DNA of 64,000 nt from Onchocerca volvulus (Eukaryota > Nematoda > Chromadorea > Rhabditida > Onchocercidae), in contig HG738139.1 of NCBI GenBank assembly GCA_000499405.2, forward strand, positions 628,564-692,563, read 5' to 3'. This document shows, in pieces, positions 13,201 to 25,835 of the stretch. Position 1 is the stretch's first letter. Each line of letters opens with the position of its first letter. The notes beneath the pieces are model-generated. The model saw only the letters and a list, made by a program, of their open reading frames with translations, did no database searches and was not told the DNA's origin. The translations under genes and the position numbers were made by a program.

Positions 13201-16200
13201 AAAAAAAAATCATTAAATGATTTTTTTTAACTACTCTTAAGAGAAAACTTGGAAAATAAATTGTTGACCTAAAAAGCGACGTTTCAGATTATCGTTCAGT
13301 TTATCATTTCAGATTATCATTAGGATTGCCAGTTCGAAATCATTCAAATGAAGTTCCAGTACGTGGCTCTTCACTTCGTATTAATGATGAATTTAGAAAA
13401 AAACATGGTTCTAGTTTATCACCAAGACCTGCTACTGAACGTCCATACGTCTATTCCAGGGGTATAACTCATGCATGACTCAAAAATGATTAAATTTATC
13501 AGAAGTGACATTTTCACACATTTGAAACATGGCATTTGAAATACAACTTAATCCTAATTTAGAAATTTAAATTATAATAGATGAATGATTAATTAATCCG
13601 CTACTTGATGCAGATATTTTAAAATTCAAATAATGAAGGATTAATAGTTGGTAATTTTGTTGAAATATTATACCTATCATTTTTTGCATCCAATAAATTC
13701 ACTTATTTTATTAAATTTTGTTCGAATTATTTATTGGTGTTATTAAAATGAAAGCAGTAAAATTATAGAAGAATGTCCTTTTATTGTTCTTTTTTATCAG
13801 GCGAAAGAAATTTTTCTAAATATTTCTAAATTTATTATTAAAAAGTTTTTCAAAAAAATTTTAATTCTTTTGCTCATCTGCTTATGCTTAAGAGGTAAAG
13901 CTCACAGATAAATCTCAGAAATTTCTGCACTGTGTAATTTATCATCTTCTAATGATGGCTGAACTTATCATTGATTGATTTCTAATTAAATTATTGTATT
14001 CATGAATAATTTCATTTTATTTTCAGAAAGAAAAAAATGAAAAATTTGAGTATTTTAAGGTGGTATACCAGTACGTCATCAAAATGATGCTAAATCACGA
14101 GGTGCCTTCGTTGAACTTAAAACTTATGCAGGTGGCACTGTTGGAACATCAACTAATTTACATCCTAATATTACTGGCCATGTTTCGGTGCCACAACTCA
14201 GGTTTATGATCAAAAATTTTCGAATTTCAATTATTCAAGTTTCAATTATTCATCTTTCCGTTTTTATTCTTTCTATTAGCTTAATTGAACAATTCGTGAA
14301 ATATGAATATCTAATATGGAAAAATATTAATCCGATTTTTATTTAAATGATATGATTAGGTATAGGAATTAATCAGTTTCTTACTTGTTCTTAGAAAATA
14401 TGTATATAGCTCCAGTCATTATTTTGAAAAAAGTGTTAACTGGTTAATAGAAATAATCATTTACTCATTTATTATTGGTTCTTAATAGCAGTACCTTATT
14501 ATCATTATTATTATTTATTATTATTGTTAGAGCCAAAGCTCGATTAAAGGAAGAAAAGGAAAAGGACATGTCAACAGTTACACCATCACGGAAAACCATT
14601 AAGTAAACTTTTGTTTCAGTCTACTTAACTCAAAAGATATAGCTTAGGATTATCTTAACCTTTAACCCTTAGGATTATTGATATCGGTAATAGAGTTAGT
14701 TTAATTCTTGTGATGATGATATTTACTATAGGTTACTGAATAGAAACTTTAATTATCCTCAGTTTAACTTTTTTTTTTTCTTTTTTTATCTCGGATAATG
14801 AAATTAGTGAATAATTGACGAGTTCATGATTTTTAATAATGCAATTCAACTAACTTGAAATTCTTAAATCTAATATTTAATATATTAAAAATTGTCTTAC
14901 GTCTCAAACTATTATTGGTTCATTTCTTTTCATAGAATTACTAATCGTCAAAAATGTTAACAAAAAATGATTAAACTTCAGCATCTTAATATTTTGATGG
15001 ATCATTAATCAAAATTAATTGCTATTAGCAATTCATTTCTAATATCAAAATTGAATTTTCAGTCGATATATGAATAATGTAAACGGTAAAGAAAGCGATT
15101 CGATAACTCTACCACAAATTACAGTCAATGATAGTGTAGAAAAGAAGGAAGAAATCAATCATAAGGTTATCTTAATCTTTTCTTCATTTTTTCACAAAAA
15201 AAGAGAAATTTCGGGATGATATTTGTTGACATCTTTTATCAAATATTATGGGGCATCCGTTAGCCTGATATGAATCATGATTGATTAACCCTTACTTTTA
15301 AGAATTATTTTTTAATTAGCTCTTAATTTAGAATGCTCAAGTTCGAATTAATTCTTATTTTTAAATTCACTAATCTATTAATGTTTTTCAGTGACATAAT
15401 ATATGCTATGAATTATTTATTTATTTATTTTTTTTGACCAATTTCACTCGTTAAATAAATTGTGACATTTTTCAATTATTTCTTAATCTATTCCCTTATC
15501 AAAAAACTTTTTAAGTCAACAAGTTTATTGTGGAAAAATATGAAATTTATTGATTAAATAAATTTTGGAATGTTTCAGTCACTTCCTATCTATTTCTTTA
15601 TCAGAATTTATTGAGTCAACAAAATTTATTGTAGAAAAAAATAAATTTTTCTGCCAAATAAATTCGAGAACTTTCACAAAAGATTTTGTCAAAAATATCT
15701 GGCCGAATAGAAGTAAATAGTTGATTGCAGGGAAGAACTTCTGACAATATTGAACAATTAACTACTGCTGCAGTTAAGGAACAAGAAGAATTGGAAAGTA
15801 TCTTTTTGCCTCTTCATTTTCAATCATTCATTAAATTTCATCCGAATGTTTTTGACTTTTATCTTTACGAAATTTCAACACCAATTTTTATGATCATTTT
15901 GCAGTTTTAGTTTCTGGAATATTTAACCGATATTATTTATAGATATGATACCCGTGAGATTAATTTTACAACTGCTATTAGAGACATTATTTGCATTAAT
16001 TTAATTGGTCATTTAAATTGAAATATTTTCATAGTATAAACAAGTGCCGTTAAGCATTCCGAAAATTAAAATTTAGTTTTTGCTAAAAAATATTGAAATT
16101 TTATTTTACAAATTCTAAAAAAAGCTTAGTAACTGAATGAGAATAGGAATGGATTTTTCAATAGTTGAGAAATTAAATTCAGAAGCATCATCCTCGCAAG

Positions 16201-19200
16201 AATCTGCGCAACAACAATCAACAAGCACTGTCGTTGAGCAAGTAATGAGTGTGAAAAAGCAACCATCAACGAATAGTTCGTATTTTAGAAGGTAATTTTA
16301 AAATTTATTCAATCAAAAATAGTATTTATCTTTCATAAATTTTCAGTAAAGATCATTCATTTTATATTTTGGGTTATAGTACATCACAGTTTTTATTCTG
16401 TGGTTCATTCATTTTATGTTTTGGAACAAAATAAGCATGGCTAGGAAACTTGAGATGATGATTAAAAGTGCGAAAATAATTGAAGGAAATGTAAATAGTG
16501 TAGAAAAATGTAAACAGAAGCTTCCTATTGAAAATTTCTTTCGAAAAGTAGGATAAATGGCTTAATTCAAAAAAGAAAAGCAAAAAACTTACATATATCT
16601 GCATCAACTAACTCAAAAAAATGCAAAAAAAAAAAATACATTAGTTTTTTCTAATTTTTTATTCCTGGGATAGCTACGTCCGGATCATAGTGCCCATTCA
16701 GCGATTTATCCTGCTGGACATTAACAAAAAGTGGGCGTTAACAAATGACTGCCGACATTCAGACATAGATTTGAATATTTCCTTTTAATTCTTGAGAAAA
16801 ATTACGAATTTCAGCAAAAATTTGAAAATGGAACCAAACATTATTCATGTAAAATGACATAAAACATAGACGAAAAATTCAAAAATTAACATGTAATTAA
16901 AACCATTTTGACGAGCATGCCTATATTTGACGTGTAAATTCCATAATATTTATGATATTTCATGATATTTGCAATATTCTGTGATATGTCAGACTGGGCT
17001 GCTTAATTTATTACAAATGAATACATTTCAGAAGATGTGCTATATTAAGCAATTAGATGTTAAAATCCTAAATTAAATAAATCCACCTTAATTTTTTTTT
17101 TTTTTTTTAAATAAAGTTCTCAAAGATAAACATATCTTTTTGGAAGTCGCAAAGAAATGTTAGATAGCCGATAATTTCTCAGTGCATTCAGTGAACGATC
17201 TGATGAAATGTCATTGCGATCAATAAAACGTGCTTTACCGTATAAACGCGAAAAAATGCCTGTTTCGGTTGGAATAGTTACGGTAATTTTATTTATTGCT
17301 GGTGGTGCTATTTTATTCTCTGTTTGGGAAGGTTGGAATTTTTTCGATGGTGCCTACTACTCATTCATTACTTTAAGGTAAATCTAATTCGTATATAACA
17401 ATAATAAAATAACCAGTATCTAATATATTTTATCATCTATATCTACGTATATAATAAAAATGTTTTTTTACTTATCACACCTGTGAAAGGTAAAAGTAGA
17501 TGAGTGGACTGAATTTACTGACTGCGCCTATGTTGCGTTGTTCATTTTGACACAACGTTTCAAGCTCTTATCAACTGATTTGAAAATTTGATCCAACATT
17601 GCATTCGAATAGGCGAATGTTTCTATGTACATATACCTATTTTTTTTCTACCTATAATACCTATGGAAGATTCAGACGAAATCAACGATGTTAATATGCG
17701 CTGAAATAGATGCTGACAAGGATTTTTATGAAGTTGTGACGAAAAATATGACACATGAATTTCGCGGCATACTGAATCATGTGTAATGAATGGAAAAAGC
17801 TCGAAGCGATGTCCTTGAGCATTAGGATCGAACACAGCTAAGCGTTGTTTAACATTAGTATCCAACATTTAACATAGCTAAGTGTTCGATACTAATGCTG
17901 GAGAATATCGCTTAGAGCATTTTCTATTCACTATACATGATGAACTTGGATTCGAGGAATATCCTTTACAGAAGATCAAACGATGGATATCCTTTATACA
18001 GAAGATCAGTAGAAGATGTCAGTAAATTAGCAACCATACAAATGCGGAAAGATAACATCGAAATGGATAATCGTGGGTTGTTCTATATTCGCCTTTGCTA
18101 TTGGAAACATAATAGCTGAAATATTCTACTTTGCTGCGGCACTTAACGACGTTAAAAATTAATTATAAATATGCGTGTTCAGTTGCAAGGCGATCGATCA
18201 GTTGAGATATTTTCATATCAACTGCTGGAAATTGAGGACAGAAAGTTACCCTTGATCTGATCGCAGGATGATTTTCATTGCCTTTTAACTTCTGCAATTT
18301 ATAACGTTAAAAAAAGAGTTGGTTGAAAAAGTAGTTACCGAAATTCAAAGTAATTATGAGAATCACGATAAGCTTAATGAACGAGCTATTCTTATGGCGA
18401 AGAACGAAGATGTCTACGAACTTAACATTATTCAGTCTAATATTCAAAGCGAGGCAGCCAATACAAGTTCTCGATACTGTTATGAAAGCAGATGAAGCGG
18501 TTTATTATCGAACAGAATATTGAATTCACTCAGTCTGCTAGGGATGCCATCGTACGTACTGCTATTAAAAATCGCGTGAGAATTTCATGTTGCGAAATAT
18601 CAACCAGACAAAACTTTGCAACAGCACACGTTTGCAGTAAAAAAATTGATGAGCAACATCGTAGAAGCAACAATCTTGGCTGGACTTTTCAGAAGATGTC
18701 CTCATTCCTCGCATTCAATTTAAGGGATTGCAATTCACAATTCGATTGACATTTGCAATCATCGTCAGCAAAATTCAGGGCTGATCTTTAGAATAGTGAA
18801 GTTTACATCTAGACACGTGATTTTATATTTACGTATACAAAGAAACAAAAAAAAAAAAGAGAAAAAAATGTTGTATAATCACGAGCGTTGTGAAATTAAA
18901 CGAATTGGAAACATGCACTTTCTCTGTTCTTTCTTTACTTAACCAATCTGAGCTACAATAGCACGTGTATATAAAAAATATGTAAAACATGATGTATTCG
19001 AATGCAACGTTGTTTCAAAATTTTAGAGCATAGTTAAGAACTTTTGGAGATTTTAGATTTTGAACTAAACAAGGCGCGTGTTTGAGAAATTTCGGAGATT
19101 TAAAATTTTGAACAAACGAACATTTACATTTTTATTTATATAGACTAGCTTGACTGGCTACACGAAGCGTTCTGATACTTCCTAATACATTTTATCATTA

Positions 19201-21559
19201 TCTTATCTTAATTTAAGTAATTAATGATGAAATTGACCACAAAATCATTAAATTAGAAGGCCATCATAATGCACTTATGAACAACCATTACGGTAATTAA
19301 TAGATCATCGATATTATTCGAGTAGTAAATGAATTAATCGGAACGGAATTTTTTCAAATATTGTCAGAATTCAGACAGAAAAATTACCATTTTTGTTTGA
19401 TTTATCATTTAGTATGCGTATGCAACACTTAGTTTATCACTTTGTTTAGAATCATCATCCGAAAAATGATATATTAAACTAATCATATTCTGATGTTCAC
19501 TGCATAGATGATATGCAATCGGTATATTTTAGTATTATTATCCGGCAATATGCTAAATTAAATAACTTAACAGAAATGAAAATGATAAATATTCATAGAT
19601 TTTAAAATATGCTGTAAATTCCCAAATTTTTTTCTTAATCGTTAAATTTACTTCTCATTCTATTTGCAGTACGATCGGTTTTGGTGATATAGTTCCCGGG
19701 CAAAGTCTTGGTGAAGGTTCGCAGGAAAAATTGATTGTTTGTGCATTATATTTGTTATTTGGCATGGCTTTAATCGCGATGTGTTTCAAACTAATGCAAG
19801 ATGATGTGGTGCGAAAAGCACGATGGCTTGGACAGAAAATTGGCATTCTTGGTTAGACAGTTTGAATTTTTCAAATAAAAAGTAAAAAAACTTTTATTAT
19901 TTTATTTTGGGGAACTTTACTTTCTTTTTAGTCTTGTAATAACGTAGATTTAGAAAAAAAATTCATTCAGACGAGGATCGTAATTCGTGTGATTTCTTTG
20001 CTTGTGATAGGTAGATTTCTGTGTCACCTATTTTGTTTGTCGCGAAGATTCTAACAAGTTGTTTTTGTGAGCAATTTGCACTTAATTATAATAGCTTTCA
20101 ATGCCTCTAACTACGTCTCCAGGAAATCAAAATGAAACGTCGCGGTTGGGTGACATACTAACATCACCTATGTTGCGTGTACTGCAATTGCAATCCAATA
20201 TTGCACAAACACGAGTTCAAGCAAGTCTGCTTTCATGCATTTGCATTTGCATTTTTTCCGCAGAATTTCTGCACATGTAGTTGCAAGTTTTTGCCAACCC
20301 ATATGAAATGGAAAGAAATTGTAAAATATTGACTATTTAGTCAAGATTTAATTAAAATTTTATGAACTGTCATATATTTATGTTACAGGCAAAAATTTTA
20401 CAAATATCATTTAGAAATGCTTGCTTTTAGAAATGTCCAATAAAGTGATAATATATCCAATTACCATATGATTAACTTAATTCAAATTATTTGAAATATA
20501 TTTTGACTTATATTCTTCTAGTTTTTTTTCACGACTTATCACAATTTTCTAATATTTAAAAAAAGTGAAAGTTGATAAATTGATTAAACTTTTATTCTGG
20601 ATTATTTATATCACTTTATCGACCAAAACTTCTGGTAATTGGACTTGCTTTTTTTTTAAACAAAAGAAATCCTTTCTTCGTTACTAATATCTCAAGGGAT
20701 TTTCTCTTTTATCTATTAAGCATTGAGCTATTTCCGCAATGTTTATTTAACTCCTCGTTATCGCGGAAGTTAGATTAAAATGATCAATGCAGTTGTTGTC
20801 ATTTGTGACAAGTTAGCAGTGTTGTCATTTGTGAAAACGATGCATTGAGCCATAGTTAAAGTAACAAATTTGCTTTGTTCTTTTTCAAATGGTTTGTAAA
20901 TTTCAGAAATGCAAATAAGCAATATAGAAAATTTAACAACAAGAAATTGGATATTTCAGCACGAGAAAGTTCATCAGGTCCGGAATTTGAAATGGATGAT
21001 GATAATTTAATAGAAGATAATGATGATGATGCTATGTCTGACGAAAGAATTGATCAGGTTTAATTTTTATTTTTTTTGCTTCAGAAAAAACTCAGCAGAA
21101 TTTATTGTAAAATAATACTTCATTTTAGTATTACTGTCAAATGAATTTGTGCTAAATGATCGTTTTCCAAATCAAGATAAGCACACACAGGGTCGTCTTA
21201 TTTTTGTGGAGAACTTACGTATGTGCAAAGAATTATTCATTAGGAAAGATTTATGAAACAATAAAGTAATTTTATCACAGTAATTTATATATAAAAATAC
21301 ACAGGAATTGATTGGAAAATAACCATAAATCAGTCAAAGTAAATTAATTGAAATATTTTAAGTAAAAACATATCGTTTGATTCTTTAGGATAAACCTACT
21401 TTGTCCAGCGGTTCCTCGAGACGCGATGGTGATGAATCACGCAGCCTGATTTTACGTGATGAGAAGAAATGTCAAGAATATCGGAAAATTTCAAATATGG
21501 ACCGTGTAAGCTGTCAAGATTATCTCGATTGTCCAAGACGTCTTCAGCGATTTCATTGA
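7236..21559 (+). CDS. Two-pore-domain (TWK/K2P) potassium channel, 17 exons, 731 aa
   Basis: Background (leak) potassium channel in the plasma membrane, nematode TWK family. Exons: 7236-7289, 7866-8006, 9674-9800, 9884-9973, 10599-10717, 12254-12380, 12866-13079, 13313-13461, 14060-14201, 14531-14602, 15063-15165, 15731-15797, 16147-16291, 17183-17377, 19670-19851, 20960-21057, 21389-21559 (TGA); all phases fit. M1 is near residues 20-41 ([20 protein letters not shown]). Filter 1 is TTIGYG across the exon 4/5 junction, followed by M2. M3 is [20 protein letters not shown] in exon 14, filter 2 is STIGFGD at the start of exon 15, then M4 ([17 protein letters not shown]). The M2-M3 linker is about 330-350 residues, basic and serine-rich, spread over exons 6-14; this is much longer than in most K2P channels. 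The tail is acidic, ending in a Cys/Arg-rich stretch. Introns 2 and 4 use GC donors. The ATG was chosen by frame and phase; the N-terminus is short (18 aa before M1). The exact TWK orthologue is not identified. Confidence 0.9.
7559..7584. repeat. Poly-T tract in K2P intron 1
   Basis: Run of 26 T in the first intron of the channel gene. Slippage-prone and a likely site of assembly length error. Confidence 0.9.
8007..8012 (+). promoter_or_regulatory. GC splice donor (GCAAGT), K2P intron 2
   Basis: Exon 2 ends ACG and the intron starts GCAAGT. Only this site gives the phase 0 needed by the next exon (9674). The GT four bases further on would be out of phase. The rest of the donor is a perfect consensus, as is usual for GC-AG introns. 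Confidence 0.75.
8440..8760. repeat. Decayed pyrimidine-rich internal repeat in K2P intron 2
   Basis: Words like TTGTAATTCTCGTAA, TTGCAATTCTCGAA and GTTCTTGCTCTTGTAAT recur irregularly every few tens of bases. It looks like an old minisatellite that has decayed. No coding or RNA role seen. Confidence 0.35.
9974..9979 (+). promoter_or_regulatory. GC splice donor (GCAAGT), K2P intron 4
   Basis: The intron splits the first potassium filter codon series (TTIG/YG). Exon 4 must end after one base of the Gly codon, at ATCG, followed by GCAAGT. The later GT is out of phase with exon 5 at 10599. Confidence 0.75.
17640..18830 (+). mobile_element. Decayed Helitron (Rep/Pif1-like helicase relic) inside K2P intron 14
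   Basis: Fragments in the order of a Helitron RepHel protein lie in the sense direction of the channel intron (17378-19669). About 17703-17780 encodes [18 protein letters not shown], like the VTKxMIHGPCGxLNP motif before the Rep region. About 17940-18100 encodes DGYPLYRR and IEMDNRG, like the GYPxYRRR and VDNRWVVPYNP motifs. About 18310-18460 encodes [20 protein letters not shown] and KNEDVYELN, like the helicase. About 18480-18530 encodes [15 protein letters not shown]. About 18690-18770 encodes [18 protein letters not shown], matching the last helicase motif (LAFAxTINKSQGQ). Frame changes and stops show it is dead. Large parts, including the Rep catalytic core, are missing. The terminal hairpin and exact ends were not found, so limits are approximate. 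Confidence 0.7.
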
Positions 21560-24540
21560 ACTAATTATTATTTTTTTTATTAAAGTTGTTCGATTGCTTA
21601 TTATGCTCAAATGAATTTTGCATATAACATATATTCAATAATTGCCGTTGATAAACGATGAAATATTAAGAAGGAATTGATAAAATAACAAGCGAAACAG
21701 TAGTCCAACAGAAATTATGAAAACTTTTTATGACATACAGATGAAATCATATTGACATATGTCATGATTTCAAATGATGAAATGTAAAAAAGGAAATTTA
21801 CAAGAAAATGATTAAGAAAAAGTGGGCATCTAAAAAAAAAGATGCCGAGGCATTAATTAGAAGTGAGGCATTCAAAATGGGATAAGCAATTCGTAGAAAT
21901 CGATGCAATTCATTTAAATAATTACAGCATGAATATATGTCTCTAACAGATTTTAAAAAATTGTCCATAATTTTATGATCAGTTGATTCCATGGTGACCT
22001 GATCAGTATGATGCAGCAAAGCAATTATGTTGGTATTAAAATGGCGGAATCTGAATTTTTATAACAAGAAATTATTAAAAATTTACTAAGATATACGAAT
22101 TTTGTCAATTTTTTTCTTTCCTTTTTTTCAAGAATTCCACTAAGATTATATCATCTAACATCAGTAGAATAATCAATTCTGAAAATTGTAAATTGGAAAA
22201 ATATCATAAAAGAGTCTAAAACAAAATACTTGGGAAAGCGATAATGTTATTCGCATGAAAGCTTTAATTCAGCCAGTTTTTTCTTCTGAAAATTAAATTG
22301 AATGAAGAATTTTAGATGAACTGAACAAAATTTGAATCAGTGGAAAAAATTTCTTGTCCTAAATCCGTTTTATTTTTCCTCACGATGAATTTCAATTTTA
22401 CATGACAAAACCATGTTTATATAGCAATCAATACTGAAATTGAAATCAAATTCTTCGGAGAATAATCAATTTCGTCGAAAATTATTGTTTCTGTAAAAAG
22501 CTTATCTCGATCACTAGCAATTTTTTTTTTTATTTTTTTCGTTTATAGCAAATTCATGCACTTGATTTCAATTTAAAATTTTCGAAAATATAATGGAAGA
22601 TAATTAATACTTAAATTTAAATTAACACCTTAAATATGATCGAGTTTAAATAATTAAAAAGATTTAGTATTTTAAGTGCACATAAACATCATTATTTAAT
22701 AAATATTTATCGTTTTCCTCTTTTTTTAAATTCATTTAGGAATGCATTTTTCTATTTTAATAAACAATCGAAAAACATATGTTTATTTGAATTTTAAGCT
22801 TTCAACTATTAACAGTTTCATTATAAAAAAGATCAATTTCCGGATTTTAGAATCTGAACTTTAATGGCAATATTTATAATAAAATTTTTTAGTTTTTGTT
22901 AATTATCCACCCTCAGATTATGGGTACCATAAAAAGTAAGCTTTATCATTAAGGTTACTGAATTTAAAGGAATCAAAATGATATAGCTAAAAGAATCTCT
23001 TACAGATGGATGAATTTATCAAATTGATAAGTTCTTTCCGTCGGAAATTATTTGCCACTATACTTAAACTTTCAACAAATAAATCTTCCGGGAATTTTTT
23101 AAAAATCCGATCTATAGAAGGAAAATAATATTGAACATTTTAGTAGAATATTCAATAAAAAAAATAAGTTTGCAGCATGACAATAAATTGTAATTTACAT
23201 ATTTTCATTGCTATTTATTTGTTTTTGCATTTAATTATTTGTGCAATAAAATAAAATTAACAAGAAAAAAGAAAAAGAAATAAGTGGAATATCAGAATTC
23301 AATCACTAATTAATTATAACAAATAATCTGGTACAAAAAAAGACGACAAAAACGAAAGTTTTTCATTCGAATCTTAAGTTTGATTTTAACTTCACTTTCA
23401 TACTTTTCATTTTTCCTGCAAGTATTGTTTTATTTTAATATTTCACTATATTTTATGTTTTTCTTTCATTTTTATTAAGTAGCTATGAATTTTATAATTT
23501 TCCATTTGTTTCATTGGTGGATTATGTGCCATGAAATTCATTTGTATCCCAATCTAAATTATTTTTCTTTCTATTCATCTAATTTTGTATATTAATTTTG
23601 AGTGATTTTGAATTAAATTGAGTTTTTAAGAAGACAAATATTTGCTAAATTGAAGAAATTTAATACTTTGGTAATTAGCTATTACAATTAAATATGCCAA
23701 AATGACAATAGGGTGTTTTCTCAATTTTAATTGTTCTAAAATCATCTATCATAGCATTTTGATTTTGAATTTTTGTTTGATTATAAAATATTTAAATTTT
23801 GTCAATCAAAATAAAGCTTATATTTAATGATCTATTGAAATATGCATTGCTGAAATTTTACGTGAATTTAACAAAAATTATGTTTGACTGATTTTATTTG
23901 CATATATAATCGCTTTCTTATGATTATATTTTGTGTACGTGTGCATTTGTATATATGTATATTTTATGAAATATATTTTCATATTTTATTTATTACAATC
24001 GAGATTGAAATTCCTACAAAAAAAAAATTTCCTTATAATCTGGAAATTGAAAGACTTCATGAGATTTCATCAAATGAATTAGTAATATTTTAATATGTAA
24101 ATTAGCTATTTTAATTTCTCTTTTTTGATGCTAAGGATTCGAGTAGCAAATTTTATGAAATTCAAAATCGATTACTAATTTATTCTGAAACTAAACAGAA
24201 TTGGTAATATATTTTACCATGATCAGTTTGCCACTTTAATTTTCATATTTTTTAATATCAAAAATTTTTTTTTATTAAGGGAAAATTTATTTTGCAAAAT
24301 TTATTTTTATGCAAAAATCACAGAAAAAAAGGAGGAAATCATTTAGATATGAGGAGAAAAGTATTGCCATTCTGTCTACTGGTTATTTTGAAATTGAAAA
24401 AGCTGGTGACTAGATTTTCTACGACTTAATACTTATTTATAATTAGTTTTTTTTCTTCTTTTTTCATAACTTAATGCTTTTTGTATATTATTTTATGCTA
24501 ACGACATACTGTGATACTAACATTTAACTTCTATTTTTAG
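21560..24540. other. Intergenic, K2P channel to cysteine-rich gene
   Basis: About 3 kb of AT-rich sequence with many homopolymer runs. Short open frames (for example 23884-24093) have the composition of random AT-rich DNA. No repeat family, RNA gene or splice-consistent exon was recognised. Confidence 0.5.
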
Positions 24541-24890
24541 ATGGAAATTTCTTCGATTCATTTTTTATTCATGATATTAGGTTTGTATATTCATTTAATA
24601 ACTAGCTAGTCGTTCATCCATACAATCATAAATTAAACTAGAGTTAATTTCAGTTGGAGCATTTCCCATTTCTTTCTATCATTCTAACAATGGCAAATAA
24701 TAGCTGTTGTTTTCATATTTTTATTATTAAATTCAAAATATCGATGTTTTTTCTCGACATTTTTTATTATAAACTAAAATTAACTCATTAAAATTTCAAA
24801 AATTTAATCAAATAAATTTTTCGCGTGAAATGAATATCATTTACGTAATGATAACAAATTAATGATTCATATTTAGTATTGGAGGATAAA

Positions 24891-25835
24891 ATGCATATTG
24901 AGAATATGTTATGCCTAATGCTACTAACAATATCTGTCACCTTGGGTTATTCGTCTAATGCTAATCAGACGGTTGTTATCAGAGCAGGGTCAACTGCATA
25001 TCCACGTTACTTGCGCAGAAAGATAAAAGGTCAATTAAAAAAAAAAAACGCTTACTTTTTTTTCCAAATTAATCAATGAAATAATTGATAAAAATTGGAA
25101 TAATACATGAACCACATTATATATCTTGGAATGCATAAATATGTATTAGTTTATTAGCGAAAATAATGATTTTTATTAAAAGATGTGATAAATTAAGCCT
25201 GAGCAACTATTTTCATCAGAAATTGTCAAAGTTTATTTTATCGGAGAATTAATTACCAGCTTTTTTACTTCTTCTAAATAATATCTATTGAGCATAACTG
25301 TAAGTAAACAAGCATTTAGCAGCATTTGCTATTTGCAAGTATTGTTAGAATGATTGAAATGAATGAATACAGCTTGCAGGATGTTCACCGGATGATATTA
25401 TATCACATTGTTTACAATCAAAGGAAAGCTATGATGAATGCACACAGGAATTATGCAGTCGTTGCATTCTGCAAGCATCCGTGCTAAATCCATTTGGTTA
25501 TTGTAAACATATCGATTATTTATTTTTTGATCTCTTTGACCTTTTTATTTTTACTTATCAATTTTTAGTTATGAACTTATGAAAAATTTTTTCACTTATT
25601 TTTTTACGTTTTATTTTTTTACTTATGAATTAAGTTTTTCTTTACTTATGAATTTTAAAATCGTAAATTTTGAACTATAAATTGTAATCCAGATGTTGTC
25701 ATTGTAAACTTCCAAATATACTTCTAATTTCCTTTAACTTTTTCCTTTATTTCAGCTGAATACTGTTATTGGATGATGTCTTGCCTTTGTACAGTAACCA
25801 ATTGTCAGGATTTACCGCAATCTGAGTGCTATTGA
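24891..25835 (+). CDS. Small secreted cysteine-rich protein, 3 (perhaps 4) exons
   Basis: Predicted secreted protein of 111 aa, family not recognised. Exons: 24891-25029, 25380-25496, 25756-25835 (TGA), phases consistent. Residues 1-19 (MHIENMLCLMLLTISVTLG) form a good signal peptide. The mature part has a basic stretch (YPRYLRRKIKG) and then about ten cysteines: CSPDDIISHC, DECTQELCSRC, then YCYWMMSCLCTVTNC and SECY. This pattern suggests a disulfide-rich extracellular domain. An upstream exon 24541-24580 directly follows a strong TTTTTAG acceptor, starts with ATG and joins in phase to 24877. Using it gives a 129-aa protein with a second hydrophobic stretch ahead of the signal. I prefer the shorter form but cannot exclude the longer one. 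Function unknown. Confidence 0.6.
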
